From contig NZ_PVMZ01000037.1 in assembly GCF_003001815.1 (NCBI RefSeq), positions 1-64,000 on the forward strand: DNA of 64,000 nt, read 5' to 3'. Shown here one piece after another: positions 25,295-34,568 of the stretch. The DNA is from Actinoplanes italicus (GTDB lineage Bacteria; Actinomycetota; Actinomycetes; Mycobacteriales; Micromonosporaceae). The notes beneath the pieces are model-generated. The model did no database searches and was not told the origin of the DNA. It was given only the letters and a program-made list of their open reading frames with translations. Numbering within the stretch: the stretch's first letter is position 1; each line of letters begins with the position of its first letter. Both the position numbers and the translations under genes were made by a program.

Positions 25295-27697
25295 TTATGC
25301 CGTGGTCCAGGTCCAGTCGCGGATCTCGGGAAGGTCTTCGCCGGTGCGGCGTACGTAGGCGCGGTGCTCGGCGCGTCTGTCGACCATCTGCTGGCGCAGC
25401 ACTGCGGCTTTGCGGCCGAGGCCGGGTACCCGGTCGATGACGTCCATGACGAGGTGGAACCGGTCCATGTCGTTGACGACGAGCATGTCGAACGGCGTCG
25501 TCGTGGTGCCTTCCTCCTTGTATCCGCGCACGTGCAGGTTGTGGTGGTTGGTGCGCCGGTAGGTCAGGCGGTGGATCAGCCACGGGTAGCCGTGGTACGC
25601 CATGACGATCGGCCGGTCGGTGGTGAAGATGGCGTCGAACTCGGGATCCGGCAGGCCATGCGGATGTTCGGAGACCGGTTGCAGGCGCATCAGGTCGACG
25701 ACGTTGACCACCCGCACCTTGAGGCCGGGCAGGTGCCGGCGCAGCAGGTCGGTCGCGGCAAGAACCTCCATGGTCGGTACGTCACCGGCAGCGGCCAGCA
25801 CGACGTCGGGGTCGCCGTCGTCGTTGCTCGCCCAGTCCCAGATGCCCAGGCCACGGGCGCAGTGCAGGACGGCGTCGTCCATGTCGAGCCACGTCGGTGC
25901 GGGTTGCTTGCCTGCGACGATGACGTTGACGTAGTCGCGGCTGCGCAGGCAGTGGTCGGCCACCGACAGCAGGGTGTTGGCGTCAGGCGGCAGGTAGACC
26001 CGGACGACCTCGGCCTTCTTGTTGACGACGTGGTCGATGAAACCGGGGTCCTGGTGGGAGGTGCCGTTGTGATCCTGGCGCCACACGTGCGAGGTGAGCA
26101 GGTAGTTCAGCGACGGAACGGGTTTACGCCAGCCAAGGTGCCGTGTCGTCTTCAACCACTTGGCGTGCTGGTTGAACATCGAGTCGACGATGTGGATGAA
26201 CGCCTCGTAGCAGGAGAACAGGCCGTGCCGGCCGGTCAGCAGGTATCCCTCGAGCCAGCCCTGACAGGTGGTCTCGGACAGGATCTCCATGACCCGGCCG
26301 TGCCGGTCCAGGTGCTGATCCACCTCGTCGACGCGGGCCTGCCACGCCTTGCCGGTGGTGTCCAGGACCGCGCCGAGCCGGTTCGACTCGGTCTCGTCCG
26401 GACCGACCAGCCGGAAGTTGCGGTAGGCGACGTTCGCCGCCATCACGTCACGCAGCCAGCCACCCAGCACCCGCGTCGCCTCCGCGGTCTCGCCGGCCTT
26501 GACCGCGTAGTCACGGAAGGCGGGCAACTCCAGATCACGGGGATACCGGCCGCCGTTGGTGTGCGGGTTCGCCGACATGCGCAGGTCACCGCGCGGCAGC
26601 CAGTCGACGATCCAGGACTGCGGGGCACCGCCGTCGTCGAACAGCTCTTCGGGCCGGTACGAGGTCATCCAGGTATGCAGGGCGTCGAGATGTGCGGCGT
26701 CGTCGCGGGCAGCGGTCAGCGGCACCTGGTGGGCCCGCCAGGTCCCCTCCACCTGCAGACCGTCGACAACCTTCGGGCCGGTCCAGCCCTTCGGGGTACG
26801 CAGCACGATCATCGGCCAGCGCGGACGGTCGGTGACACCCTCCTCGCGGGCGGTCCGCTGGATCTCGGTGATCTCATCGAACACCGTGTCGAGGGTGGCG
26901 GCGAGCAGCTGGTGGACGGTGTCCGGGTCGTCGCCGGCAACCAGGTAGGGCCGGTGGCCGTACCCCTCCAGAAGTGCTTTGAGTTCGTCGTCGCCGATGC
27001 GCGCCAGGACCGTCGGGTTGGCGATCTTGTATCCGTTGAGGTGCAGGATCGGCAGGACCGCGCCGTCGCTGACAGGGTCGAGGAACTTGTTGGAGTGCCA
27101 CGACGCGGCGAGGGGGCCGGTCTCGGCCTCGCCGTCGCCGATCACGCAGGCGACGACCAGGCCGGGGTTGTCCAGGGCAGCGCCGTAGGCGTGTGACAGA
27201 GAGTATCCGAGTTCGCCGCCCTCGTGGATCGACCCGGGGGTCTCCGGAGCGACGTGGGACGGGACGCCGCCGGGGAACGAGAACTGGGTGAAGAGCCGCT
27301 GCATGCCGGTGAGGTCCTGCGAGATCCGCGGGTAGATCTCGGAGTAGGTACCTTCCAGCCAGGTGTTCGCGACCAGACCGGGACCACCGTGGCCCGGTCC
27401 GGTCACGTAGATGACCTCGCGGCCGCGGGCCGCGATGATCCGCGACAGGTGGGCGTAGAGCAGGTTCAGGCCGGGAGTGGTGCCCCAGTGCCCGAGCAAC
27501 CGCGGCTTGACCTGAGCCGGTTGCAGCGGTTCCCGTAACAACGGGTTGCCCATCAGATAGATCTGTCCGACGGACAGATAGTTCGCGGCCCGCCAGTACG
27601 CGTCGATCCGGCGGAGCTCATCAGCGCTCAGTGGCTCACCCACCGCAGTGGAGAGGGGGCGGGTGTCGTCCGAGAGTGTGGTGCGGGTCGTTGTCAT
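25295..27697 (-). CDS. xfp: Xylulose-5-phosphate/fructose-6-phosphate phosphoketolase
   Basis: 800 residues, full family length. It cleaves xylulose-5-P (and often fructose-6-P) with phosphate into acetyl-P, using thiamine diphosphate. Landmarks are IDAYWRAANYLSVGQIYLMG near the N-terminus, the strongly conserved GHWGTTPGLNLLYAHLSR, VTGPGHGGPG, SLSHAYGAALDNPGLVVACV with GDGEAETGPLA in the ThDP-binding region, and HVWRQDHNGTSHQDPGFIDH. The start ATG at 27697 follows AAGGCGG. It lets cells make acetyl-P and ATP without full glycolysis, fitting the low-oxygen flavour of this cluster. Confidence 0.95.
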   Translation of the reverse strand: MTTTRTTLSDDTRPLSTAVGEPLSADELRRIDAYWRAANYLSVGQIYLMGNPLLREPLQPAQVKPRLLGHWGTTPGLNLLYAHLSRIIAARGREVIYVTGPGHGGPGLVANTWLEGTYSEIYPRISQDLTGMQRLFTQFSFPGGVPSHVAPETPGSIHEGGELGYSLSHAYGAALDNPGLVVACVIGDGEAETGPLAASWHSNKFLDPVSDGAVLPILHLNGYKIANPTVLARIGDDELKALLEGYGHRPYLVAGDDPDTVHQLLAATLDTVFDEITEIQRTAREEGVTDRPRWPMIVLRTPKGWTGPKVVDGLQVEGTWRAHQVPLTAARDDAAHLDALHTWMTSYRPEELFDDGGAPQSWIVDWLPRGDLRMSANPHTNGGRYPRDLELPAFRDYAVKAGETAEATRVLGGWLRDVMAANVAYRNFRLVGPDETESNRLGAVLDTTGKAWQARVDEVDQHLDRHGRVMEILSETTCQGWLEGYLLTGRHGLFSCYEAFIHIVDSMFNQHAKWLKTTRHLGWRKPVPSLNYLLTSHVWRQDHNGTSHQDPGFIDHVVNKKAEVVRVYLPPDANTLLSVADHCLRSRDYVNVIVAGKQPAPTWLDMDDAVLHCARGLGIWDWASNDDGDPDVVLAAAGDVPTMEVLAATDLLRRHLPGLKVRVVNVVDLMRLQPVSEHPHGLPDPEFDAIFTTDRPIVMAYHGYPWLIHRLTYRRTNHHNLHVRGYKEEGTTTTPFDMLVVNDMDRFHLVMDVIDRVPGLGRKAAVLRQQMVDRRAEHRAYVRRTGEDLPEIRDWTWTTA

Positions 27698-27763
27698 CGG
27701 GAACCCGCCGCCTTCCTACTGGTGCCGGCATAGAACGGCACGGCCGGATTGTGTGCACGAATC

Positions 27764-28612
27764 TCAGGGGGTTGTCGGCGCCAGCGGGGTGCCGTTGACC
27801 ATCGGTGCGGCGCCTCGGCCGGACGGGGACGGAGCGGCCGCGGACGCGGCGTTGTTCTCTCGGGCCAGGAAGGTGCCGAGTTCGCCGATGGTGCTCATCA
27901 GCGGGGCGGGGAACACGACGGTGCTGTTCTTGTCGACACCCAGCTCGACCAGGGTCTGCAGGTTGCGCAGCTGCAATGCGAGGGGGTGGGCCATCATGAT
28001 GTCCGCGGCGGTGCCGAGCGCGTCGGCGGCCAGGGCCTCACCTTCGGCAGCGATGATCTTCGCGCGCTTCTCCCGCTCGGCCTCGGCCTGCCGCGCCATG
28101 GCCCGTTTCATACTCTCGGGCAGCTGGATGTCCTTGAGTTCGACCAGGGTGACCTGCACTCCCCAGTCCTCGGTGGCGACGTCCAGGATGGTCTTGATGT
28201 CAATGTTGATCCGGTCGGTCTCGGACAGGGTCTCGTCGAGGGTGTGCTGGCCGACGACCTTGCGCAGGGTGGTCTGGGCGATCTGGTTGATCGCGGCGCC
28301 GACGTTCTCGATCGCGACGACGGACTTCTCGGCGTCGACGATCCGGTAGTAGGCGACGGCCGACACGTCGACGCTGACGTTGTCGCGAGTGATGATGCCC
28401 TGCGACTGGATCGGCATGGTGACGATCCGCAGGCTCACCCGGTTCAGGACGTCGACGAACGGGATGATCACGGTGAGGCCGGCCTTGCGGACGGCGATGA
28501 CCTTGCCGAGCCGGAACAGGACTCCCTGCTCGTACTGCTTGACGACCTTCACGGCGAGGAACGCCAGAGCGAGCAGCACCAGGACGATGAGAGCGATCCA
28601 CAGGGACCACAT
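27764..28612 (-). CDS. SPFH/Band 7 membrane protein (stomatin-like)
   Basis: 282 residues from the ATG at 28612; an upstream frame to 28714 adds no family sequence. One N-terminal membrane helix (IALIVLVLLALAFLAVKVV) is followed by the stomatin motif YEQGVLFRLGK and the SPFH core VSLRIVTMPIQSQGIITRDN. Then come ILDVATEDWGVQVTLVELKD and the helical AEREKRAKIIAAEGEALAA stretch. It would oligomerise at the membrane as a scaffold. There is no NfeD partner next to it. Confidence 0.9.
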   Translation of the reverse strand: MWSLWIALIVLVLLALAFLAVKVVKQYEQGVLFRLGKVIAVRKAGLTVIIPFVDVLNRVSLRIVTMPIQSQGIITRDNVSVDVSAVAYYRIVDAEKSVVAIENVGAAINQIAQTTLRKVVGQHTLDETLSETDRINIDIKTILDVATEDWGVQVTLVELKDIQLPESMKRAMARQAEAEREKRAKIIAAEGEALAADALGTAADIMMAHPLALQLRNLQTLVELGVDKNSTVVFPAPLMSTIGELGTFLARENNAASAAAPSPSGRGAAPMVNGTPLAPTTP

Positions 28613-28712
28613 GAGGAGATCCTGACTTCGGCCGCAGCCGGATATTCGTACCCGAGAACAGTTGGCGTAGCGAGCGCACCTGATCGCTGCGGCGGGCGAA
28701 GAAACCCAGGAC

Positions 28713-29059
28713 ACCCACAGCGGTTCAAATACCAGTCCGCCGGGGTCCGGGGCGACGCCTTGACCCTACCCCTGATCGCGCCATCCGGCAGCGGCCACCA
28801 GTCGGCTCGCGCTGCAGGCTCGGCGAAATGCGCGTACGGTCGAACTGTCGCCCGGGACCCCGGTGGCCGTTGAGCCTGCCGTCGCCGTCGACAATCTCCC
28901 GCCCTTGGCGGATCTTGCTGTGGTTGACGCGTCCTCGACCGGTCTCGAAATCTGCAAATAGCACGGTCTCCCACCGCGAGCAGGTGCTGCCGCTGTCCGA
29001 TCGATCCGTGGCGCGCTGAACGCTTTGCGGAACATGCGTCATGAACAACGTGAAGGAAT
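28713..29059. other. Divergent intergenic region
   Basis: About 350 bases between the divergent SPFH and DoxX genes. Frames run through it on both strands but none has protein-like sequence or a ribosome site. It should contain both promoters; I could not pick out a clear -35/-10 pair or a palindromic operator. Confidence 0.5.
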
Positions 29060-29068
29060 GTGAGTGCG

Positions 29069-29683
29069 ATGGTCCACATCGCCAACGATCACGAATCCTC
29101 CCCCGTGACCGCCTCCGAACCGCCGAAACAGCGCACACGTCACCATTCCGGTGACGCCGCCGTCGCAGGCACGGCGCCTTCGGTGAACGGGCGTACGGGC
29201 ACTGCTGTCCCGTACCTGCTGGCCGGCATCAGACTCACGCTGGGCTGGGTCTTCCTGTGGGCTTTCCTGGACAAGCTGTTCGGTCTCGGCCGCGGCACTC
29301 CCGCCGCCAACGCCTGGCTGGACGGCGGCAGCCCCACCGCGGGGTTCCTCGGCAAAGCCGCCACCGGTCCGTTCGCAGGCCTCTACCACTCGATGGCCGG
29401 CAACGCCGTCGTCGACGTGTTGTTCATGATGGCGCTTCTCGGCATCGGCACCGCGCTGATCCTCGGCATCGGCATGCGTATCGCCGCAGCCGCGGGCGCA
29501 CTGCTGACCGTCCTGATGTGGACCGCCGTACTGCCGCCGGCCACCAACCCGTTCATGGACGACCACCTCATCTACGCCGCCGTCCTCATTCTGCTGGCCC
29601 TGCTCGGCGCCGGAAACACCTGGGGCCTCGGCCGCCGGTGGACGGCGACCCCGCTCGTGCGACGCAACACCTGGCTCACGTAG
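29069..29683 (+). CDS. DoxX-family membrane protein
   Basis: About 204 residues. An ATG at 29069 is taken as start; a GTG at 29060 is in frame and equally possible. After a polar N-terminus of about 45 residues come four membrane helices: YLLAGIRLTLGWVFLWAFLD, VVDVLFMMALLGIGTALILG, IAAAAGALLTVLMWTAV and LIYAAVLILLALLGAGNTWG. The LDKLFGLG motif after helix 1 is typical of DoxX-like proteins. Members are linked to redox and sulfur metabolism in membranes; no specific substrate can be read from the sequence. Confidence 0.8.
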   Translation: MVHIANDHESSPVTASEPPKQRTRHHSGDAAVAGTAPSVNGRTGTAVPYLLAGIRLTLGWVFLWAFLDKLFGLGRGTPAANAWLDGGSPTAGFLGKAATGPFAGLYHSMAGNAVVDVLFMMALLGIGTALILGIGMRIAAAAGALLTVLMWTAVLPPATNPFMDDHLIYAAVLILLALLGAGNTWGLGRRWTATPLVRRNTWLT

Positions 29684-29789
29684 AACCACGAGGCGTGCGC
29701 GATCCGGCCACCGGACCGCGCCGTCACCTCAGCGGTCCCGTCCTCACACCCGCCGGTTCGAAGCGGGTTCCTCACCTCAGGAGATCGCC

Positions 29790-30245
29790 ATGATCGACCA
29801 GGAACAGGTACCGGACCGTCGCATCATTGTGGGTGTCGACAATTCCGCCGGCTCAGCCGAAGCGCTGCGCTGGGCACTCGCCTACGCCCGGCTGACCGGT
29901 GCCACTGTCGAGGCCGTCTCCGCCTGGCAGGTGCCTCCCATGTACGTCTACGCCTACGGCTGGACACCCATAGGCATCGACGACGCCGGCATCGTCAGGT
30001 ACGCCGAGAAGACTCTGGCGGAGACCGTGGCACAGGTGCAGGGTGAGGACGAGCACCCTGTGCCCGTCACCACCTGGGTCATGGAGGGCCCTGCAGCGCA
30101 GGTTCTGCTGAACGCAGGCAAGGGCGCGGAACTGATGGTCCTCGGCAGTCGTGGCCACGGCGCCTTCTCCGGGATGTTGCTCGGCTCGGTCAGCCAGCAC
30201 TGCGTCCAGCACGCCACCTGCCCCACGGTCGTCATCCCGAAATAG
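29790..30245 (+). CDS. Universal stress protein
   Basis: 151 residues, ATG at 29790 with CAGGAGATCGCC upstream. One UspA domain: RRIIVGVDNSAGSAEALRW-type start (seen as IIVGVDNSAGSAEALRWALA) and a nucleotide-binding C-terminal loop MVLGSRGHGAFSGMLLGSVS with QHCVQHATCPTVVIPK. All glycine and serine positions of the ATP-binding type are kept. It is the third USP-type sequence in the cluster, on the strand opposite to the others. Confidence 0.92.
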   Translation: MIDQEQVPDRRIIVGVDNSAGSAEALRWALAYARLTGATVEAVSAWQVPPMYVYAYGWTPIGIDDAGIVRYAEKTLAETVAQVQGEDEHPVPVTTWVMEGPAAQVLLNAGKGAELMVLGSRGHGAFSGMLLGSVSQHCVQHATCPTVVIPK

Positions 30246-30462
30246 ATCCGCTCATACCGGCGAGATGTGGAACTCCAACTCACTGACCGCCTGGCTCCTC
30301 GCCAGCAGGGGCAACCGGATGGAAACCATCGGCCCACCCGCCCACGGCCGCGCACCCGGATGGCACGCCGGCCTGACCATGGCAGCCCGACGCCGCAGTC
30401 AGCCCGTATCGCGGGAGGCGGCCGTAGACTCTCCCGAGCTGTGAAGATCGTGAGGGGCGTCC

Positions 30463-31416
30463 ATGCTGCATGTTCGGGTCATCGCGCCGCCATCGGTGAG
30501 CGCACGCGTGCAGCAACTACTGGCGGACGACGGCGCCGTCACCCACCTCGTCGTGCTCCCCGGTGCGGCGACGTCCCCGGCAGGTGACGTGGTGGAGTGC
30601 GATGTCGTCCGGGAGGGCGCCAGTCACGTGCTCGACTGCCTGCGTGGTCTGGGCGTCGACCGCGACGGTGCCATCATCGTCGAGAACGTCGACGCCACGA
30701 TGTCCGCCTCCGCCGACCGGGCCGCCCGCCACACTCCTGGGCTCGGTGTCGATGCGGTGGTGTGGAACGAGATCGAGCAGCAGACCGGCGAGGAGACGGC
30801 CCTGTCGGCCTCGTTCCTGACCTTCATGAGCGTGGCCACGGTCATCGCGGCTGTCGGGGTCCTGCTGGACCAGCCCATCCTCATCGTCGGGTCGATGGTT
30901 GTCGGCCCCGAGTTCGGGCCTCTCGCCGCACTCTGTATCGGTCTGGTGCAACGCAAGTTCGCGCTGGTCCGCCGGTCCGCGGTGGCGCTGGTGGTCGGCT
31001 TTCCGATCGGCATGCTCGTCACCGTCATCGCGGTGTGGCTGCTCACCGCAGCCGGGCTGGTGGACAAGTCGATGCTGCTGGCCGACCGGCCGCTGACCGA
31101 ATTCATCTGGCGACCCGACGCCCTGTCCTGGGTGATCGGGTTCCTCGGCGGCATCGCCGGCATCCTGTCGCTGACCTCTGCCAAGGCCGGCACCCTGGTC
31201 GGTGTGCTGATCTCGGTCACCACGGTGCCCGCCGCGGCCAACGCCGCCGTCGCCCTGGCCTACGGGGTGAGTAACGAGGCGTACGGGTCAGCGGTGCAAC
31301 TGGCCGTCAACCTCGCCTCGATCGTCATCGGGGGTGTGCTGACCCTGCTGGTCCAGCATCTGGCCTGGAAACGGCCGCGCCGCACCGCGAATCACGCCGG
31401 AGCTCAAGGCCGATAA
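30463..31416 (+). CDS. DUF389 membrane protein
   Basis: 317 residues with an ATG at 30463 and GTGAGGGG upstream. An N-terminal soluble part of about 115 residues (VIAPPSVSARVQQLLADDGA) precedes the DUF389 core: FLTFMSVATVIAAVGVLLDQ, then ILIVGSMVVGPEFGPLAALC with the characteristic S-M-V-V-G-P-E-FGP motif, and further helices through ASIVIGGVLTLLVQHLAW. The family is membrane-bound, of unknown function and widespread in actinobacteria. Confidence 0.88.
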   Translation: MLHVRVIAPPSVSARVQQLLADDGAVTHLVVLPGAATSPAGDVVECDVVREGASHVLDCLRGLGVDRDGAIIVENVDATMSASADRAARHTPGLGVDAVVWNEIEQQTGEETALSASFLTFMSVATVIAAVGVLLDQPILIVGSMVVGPEFGPLAALCIGLVQRKFALVRRSAVALVVGFPIGMLVTVIAVWLLTAAGLVDKSMLLADRPLTEFIWRPDALSWVIGFLGGIAGILSLTSAKAGTLVGVLISVTTVPAAANAAVALAYGVSNEAYGSAVQLAVNLASIVIGGVLTLLVQHLAWKRPRRTANHAGAQGR

Positions 31417-31528
31417 AGCCCATCGATGTCAGAGTGGGGCATCGGGCCGGGAACTGACGGCGCAGAGGTGCGTCATGCCGTACCAGCATGCCGGGACGAC
31501 ATTGCCGCGCCGATCTACCCCACCCTCG

Positions 31529-32041
31529 TCACATAGGCAGCACAGGGCACATGGTGTCGGCCAGCGTGCCGCCCCACCGGCGGGCCCGATCGAACTCGCC
31601 GTCGACAAGGGGTCCAGTGATTCCCACCAGATGGAAGGACTGCGCGGCAGCCACCATGCTGCAACCCAGCACCCGTAACCGCCGGTCCGCCATCCGGGCG
31701 GCGGACCCGGGCAAGGAGGGCTTGTCCAAGTTTGTGTCGAACGCCGCGGCACGCACCTGCGGCAGCCAGGGTGAGCAGCCGAGATACTCGCGGAGCCCGA
31801 CCTCGCGAACACGTAACTCGGCCATGCCGTGCCAAGTCGCGACCGCGCGGGTCCGGTAGGGGCCCACGCTGAATGCGTGCGCCGGAGCGCCGACCACGAG
31901 CAGATCCGTGTCGCCGACCACCGGCATGGCGCGTACGTCGGCGACGGTCACCTCGAAGCCGATTGCCAGACCTTCGGCGACGGCGCGGGCGATCGCCTCC
32001 GTGTTGCCGTGCATCGATTCGTACACGACGAATGCTTTCAT
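31529..32041 (-). CDS. Flavodoxin-like protein
   Basis: 170 residues from the ATG at 32041. MKAFVVYESMHGNTEAIARA is the flavodoxin N-terminal strand with the phosphate-binding loop (SMHGNTE), followed by VADVRAMPVVGDTDLLVVGA and the FMN-loop-like APAHAFS. The C-terminal part has CSMVAAAQSFHLVGITGPL. Its FMN may carry electrons for a redox partner not present beside it. Confidence 0.85.
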   Translation of the reverse strand: MKAFVVYESMHGNTEAIARAVAEGLAIGFEVTVADVRAMPVVGDTDLLVVGAPAHAFSVGPYRTRAVATWHGMAELRVREVGLREYLGCSPWLPQVRAAAFDTNLDKPSLPGSAARMADRRLRVLGCSMVAAAQSFHLVGITGPLVDGEFDRARRWGGTLADTMCPVLPM

Positions 32042-32051
32042 GGCAGTCTCC

Positions 32052-32290
32052 TCACGGCGTCGGACACTTCTCGAAGACCTGCCGCAGGTAAAAGACGAAC
32101 CGCAGCGACTCGCCGCGCACGTTACGGCCGAAGATCAGCCCGGTCGCGCCGACCGGCATGGATTCCGGTGCCTTCTCGAGCATACGCTCGTCGCTGGTTT
32201 GGGCACCGTCGCAGAACGGCACCATGGCGCCGTTCATGGCACGGAACACCACTCTGATGTGTCCGACTGGGCCTGCGCCCAGCCGTACCG
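32052..32290 (-). pseudogene. Class I fructose-bisphosphate aldolase remnant (C-terminus)
   Basis: The minus frame ends TSDERMLEKAPESMPVGATG then LIFGRNVRGESLRFVFYLRQ and VFEKCPTP-stop. This matches, from memory, the C-terminus of class I (DhnA-type) aldolases, normally SDE-ML-KARESM-AGATGLIFGRNVWQR. The segment after RNV is shortened and the catalytic lysine region is absent, so it is a fragment. Confidence 0.55.
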
Positions 32291-32435
32291 CCACCTCACC
32301 GAGTACGACGGGCCGGACCTTCGTTTTTCGGGGCCCTTCCCCATGTTGATAGACCCGCGCCCGGCTCACCCCGTAGGGCCGAACGTCCCTGCCCACCCCG
32401 GTGGTCGGAGGACCGTTCGCCGATCTGTCCATCTA

Positions 32436-32600
32436 CAAACCGTCGTCGTGGTCGGCGCCGGCCCGATCGGGCTCGCCGCCGTCGTCAGCGCACGGCTCGA
32501 CTCACCCGCACACCTCGTCGTGATCGACAAGGCCGACAGCCGGCTGCAGGCGGCGAAGATGTTCGGCGCCGACACACCCGTGCTGGCCGGCGGTTTCCGG
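32436..32600 (+). pseudogene. Zinc-type alcohol dehydrogenase remnant (Rossmann part)
   Basis: The stretch TVVVVGAGPIGLAAVVSARL followed by HLVVIDKADSRLQAAKMFGA is the NAD(P)-binding Rossmann core of a medium-chain alcohol dehydrogenase. It stands alone: neither the zinc-ligand N-terminus nor the C-terminus is present. It shares its frame with nhaA downstream but is not part of that protein. Confidence 0.6.
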
Positions 32601-32753
32601 CTGCGGCTCCATCCCGCGCCCTCAGCGGCAGCGCCGGGCATCGTGGTGGTCGTCATGTCCGGCGCCCACGGTGTGCCGCCGGTAGGGTTGGCGGTAGGTG
32701 CGCCGGGAAGTCTGGTCGGCAACGTCCGACCCGACCCCAGAACCGGAGCAGCC

Positions 32754-34085
32754 ATGACGGCGACATCCCCACGAAGCCCGAGCCTGTTCGACCGCGGGTC
32801 GTGGCCAGAGGCCCGCCGAATCGGCGACATCCTCCGTAAAGAGACCATCGGTGGCATCCTGCTGCTGGCCGGCACGGTCATCGCACTGATCTGGGCGAAC
32901 TCGCCATGGGCCGGCAGTTACGAGGCGCTGCGGGAGTTCACGGTCGGCCCTGCGTCGCTGCATCTGAACCTGTCCCTGGGAACGTGGGCCGCCGACGGCC
33001 TGCTCGCCATCTTCTTCTTCGTCGCCGGCCTCGAACTGAAACGCGAGTTCGTTGCAGGCGATCTTCGTGATCCACGCCGGGCGGCGGTTCCGATCGCTGC
33101 GGCGATCGGAGGCGTGCTCGTACCCGCCGTGCTGTATCTGGCGATCAACGTCACCGCCGACGGCGGGGCGGCCAAGGGCTGGGCGATCCCGACCGCCACC
33201 GACATCGCGTTCGCCTTGGCGGTGCTCGCGGTGATCGGCCGGTTCCTGCCGCACGCCATGCGCACGTTCCTGCTGACCCTGGCCGTGGTCGACGACCTCC
33301 TCGCGATTGCCATCATCGCGGTCTTCTACACCTCCGACCTGTCGGTGCCGCCGTTGCTGGCCGCATTGGTGCCGCTGGCGGTGTTCGCGGTGCTGGTTCA
33401 GCGCCGGATCCGGTCGTGGTGGCTGCTGTTGCCGCTGGCCTTCGCCGCGTGGACGCTGATGCACGCCTCCGGCGTCCACGCCACCGTCGCCGGTGTCCTG
33501 CTGGGCTTCGCCGTACCGGTGTTGCGCAGCCGCAAGGCGGGCGGCCCCGAGGCCGGCCCGGGGCTGGCGGAGCATTTCGAGCACCGGTTCCGGCCGATCT
33601 CTGCGGGTGTTGCGGTGCCGGTGTTCGCGTTCATGTCGGCCGGGGTGGCCGTCGGCGGCGTGGACGGGTTGGCTTCGGCGCTGACGGATCCGGTGGCGAT
33701 CGGCATCATGGTCGGGTTGATCGTCGGCAAGCCGATCGGCATCACCGCCGCGACGTGGCTGGTCACTCGCTTCACCCGGGCGAAGATGGACACCGGTTTC
33801 GCCTGGATCGACGTGTTCGGGCTGGCGGTGCTCGCCGGTATCGGGTTCACGGTGTCGTTGCTGATTGGGGAGCTGGCGTTCGGGATCGGCAGTGACCGCG
33901 ACGACCATGTGAAGGTCGCCGTACTGACCGGCTCACTGGGTGCCGCGCTGCTCGCGGCGGTGGTCCTGCGGCTGCGTAACCGTACCTACCGGCGTATCCA
34001 CGACGTCGAGAACACCGACGCCGACCGTGACGACATTCCGGACGTCTACCAGCAGCCCACCGTGCCTCGGCCGGAGAACAGGTGA
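32754..34085 (+). CDS. nhaA: Na+/H+ antiporter NhaA
   Basis: 443 residues from the ATG at 32754, with GGAG six bases upstream; the long upstream open frame is a decayed dehydrogenase fragment. Typical NhaA sequence: GGILLLAGTVIALIWANSPW, GTWAADGLLAIFFFVAGLEL followed by KREFV, the PTATDIAFALAVL helix, and LLTLAVVDDLLAIAIIAVFY with the adjacent aspartates that bind Na+ and H+. The C-terminal half has DVFGLAVLAGIGFTVSLLIG. It exports Na+ in exchange for protons across the cytoplasmic membrane, giving salt and alkali tolerance. Confidence 0.95.
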   Translation: MTATSPRSPSLFDRGSWPEARRIGDILRKETIGGILLLAGTVIALIWANSPWAGSYEALREFTVGPASLHLNLSLGTWAADGLLAIFFFVAGLELKREFVAGDLRDPRRAAVPIAAAIGGVLVPAVLYLAINVTADGGAAKGWAIPTATDIAFALAVLAVIGRFLPHAMRTFLLTLAVVDDLLAIAIIAVFYTSDLSVPPLLAALVPLAVFAVLVQRRIRSWWLLLPLAFAAWTLMHASGVHATVAGVLLGFAVPVLRSRKAGGPEAGPGLAEHFEHRFRPISAGVAVPVFAFMSAGVAVGGVDGLASALTDPVAIGIMVGLIVGKPIGITAATWLVTRFTRAKMDTGFAWIDVFGLAVLAGIGFTVSLLIGELAFGIGSDRDDHVKVAVLTGSLGAALLAAVVLRLRNRTYRRIHDVENTDADRDDIPDVYQQPTVPRPENR

Positions 34086-34222
34086 GCATCGCCGAGCCGG
34101 GCAGCCTGAAGGTCACGCCGGTGGCCAGCCGTTTCCGCAGAGGCCACAACCGGCGCCGAACGGTGGCGGCTGACGTCAGCGGCATCCGGGACTTCCGGGA
34201 GGACGACATCGAGCGGTGCTGA
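34082..34222 (+). CDS. Small ORF overlapping the nhaA stop
   Basis: A 46-residue frame starts at a GTG overlapping the nhaA stop by four bases (GTGA) and reads SIAEPGSLKVTPVASRFRRG, then a basic stretch and a tail IRDFREDDIERC. It has no recognised family. The overlap suggests translational coupling, but it could also be the end of a decayed gene. Low certainty. Confidence 0.3.
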   Translation: MSIAEPGSLKVTPVASRFRRGHNRRRTVAADVSGIRDFREDDIERC

Positions 34223-34229
34223 CAGCCGT

Positions 34230-34438
34230 GGGGTCTTTTGCCGCTGGCCAGGATCTTGCCCCACGGGTCGCACCTCACCGAGCCGGTCAACGTGGTGCCG
34301 GTGGCCCCGAACTCGCCGACCACGGCGCGGCGTGTACCGGTAGACGGTTACGGACGAGTCGTCAACGAGCTGGTTACGCTCGTCGTACGTGAACGTCTTG
34401 GTTCCACCGCCGAGAACGACGAGCGCCACCGTCGACAC
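34230..34438 (-). pseudogene. RHS/YD-repeat protein remnant
   Basis: On the minus strand GGGTKTFTYDERNQLVDDSS then VTVYRYTPR is a clear RHS/YD repeat. After a frameshift the next part continues as VVGEFGATGTTLTGSV and RCDPWGKILASGK, also RHS-like. Full RHS proteins are very large secreted toxin carriers; only about 70 residues remain here. The surrounding DNA up to 34568 shows no other gene. Confidence 0.65.
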
Positions 34439-34568
34439 CGGCGCTGATCTCCCGTCCCACGCACCGGGATCAGGAAACGGCGACCGGCGACCGTCCGTCC
34501 TGAGGAAGTCATCCCAGGTGGTGCCCTAGATCAACTGATTACCGTTGTTTCGGTCTGGAAACTACGTC

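Noticed and set aside
25271..27196. A 641-residue plus-strand ORF
   Set aside because: It is the antisense of the phosphoketolase gene, with composition typical of a high-GC shadow frame and no protein motif.
28713..29059. DosR-type palindrome upstream of the stress genes
   Set aside because: I looked for a GGGAC-N-GTCCC-type palindrome and found no convincing match.
31908..32753. N-terminal extension of NhaA
   Set aside because: The upstream frame covers a dehydrogenase remnant and antisense sequence; NhaA starts at 32754 with a proper ribosome site.
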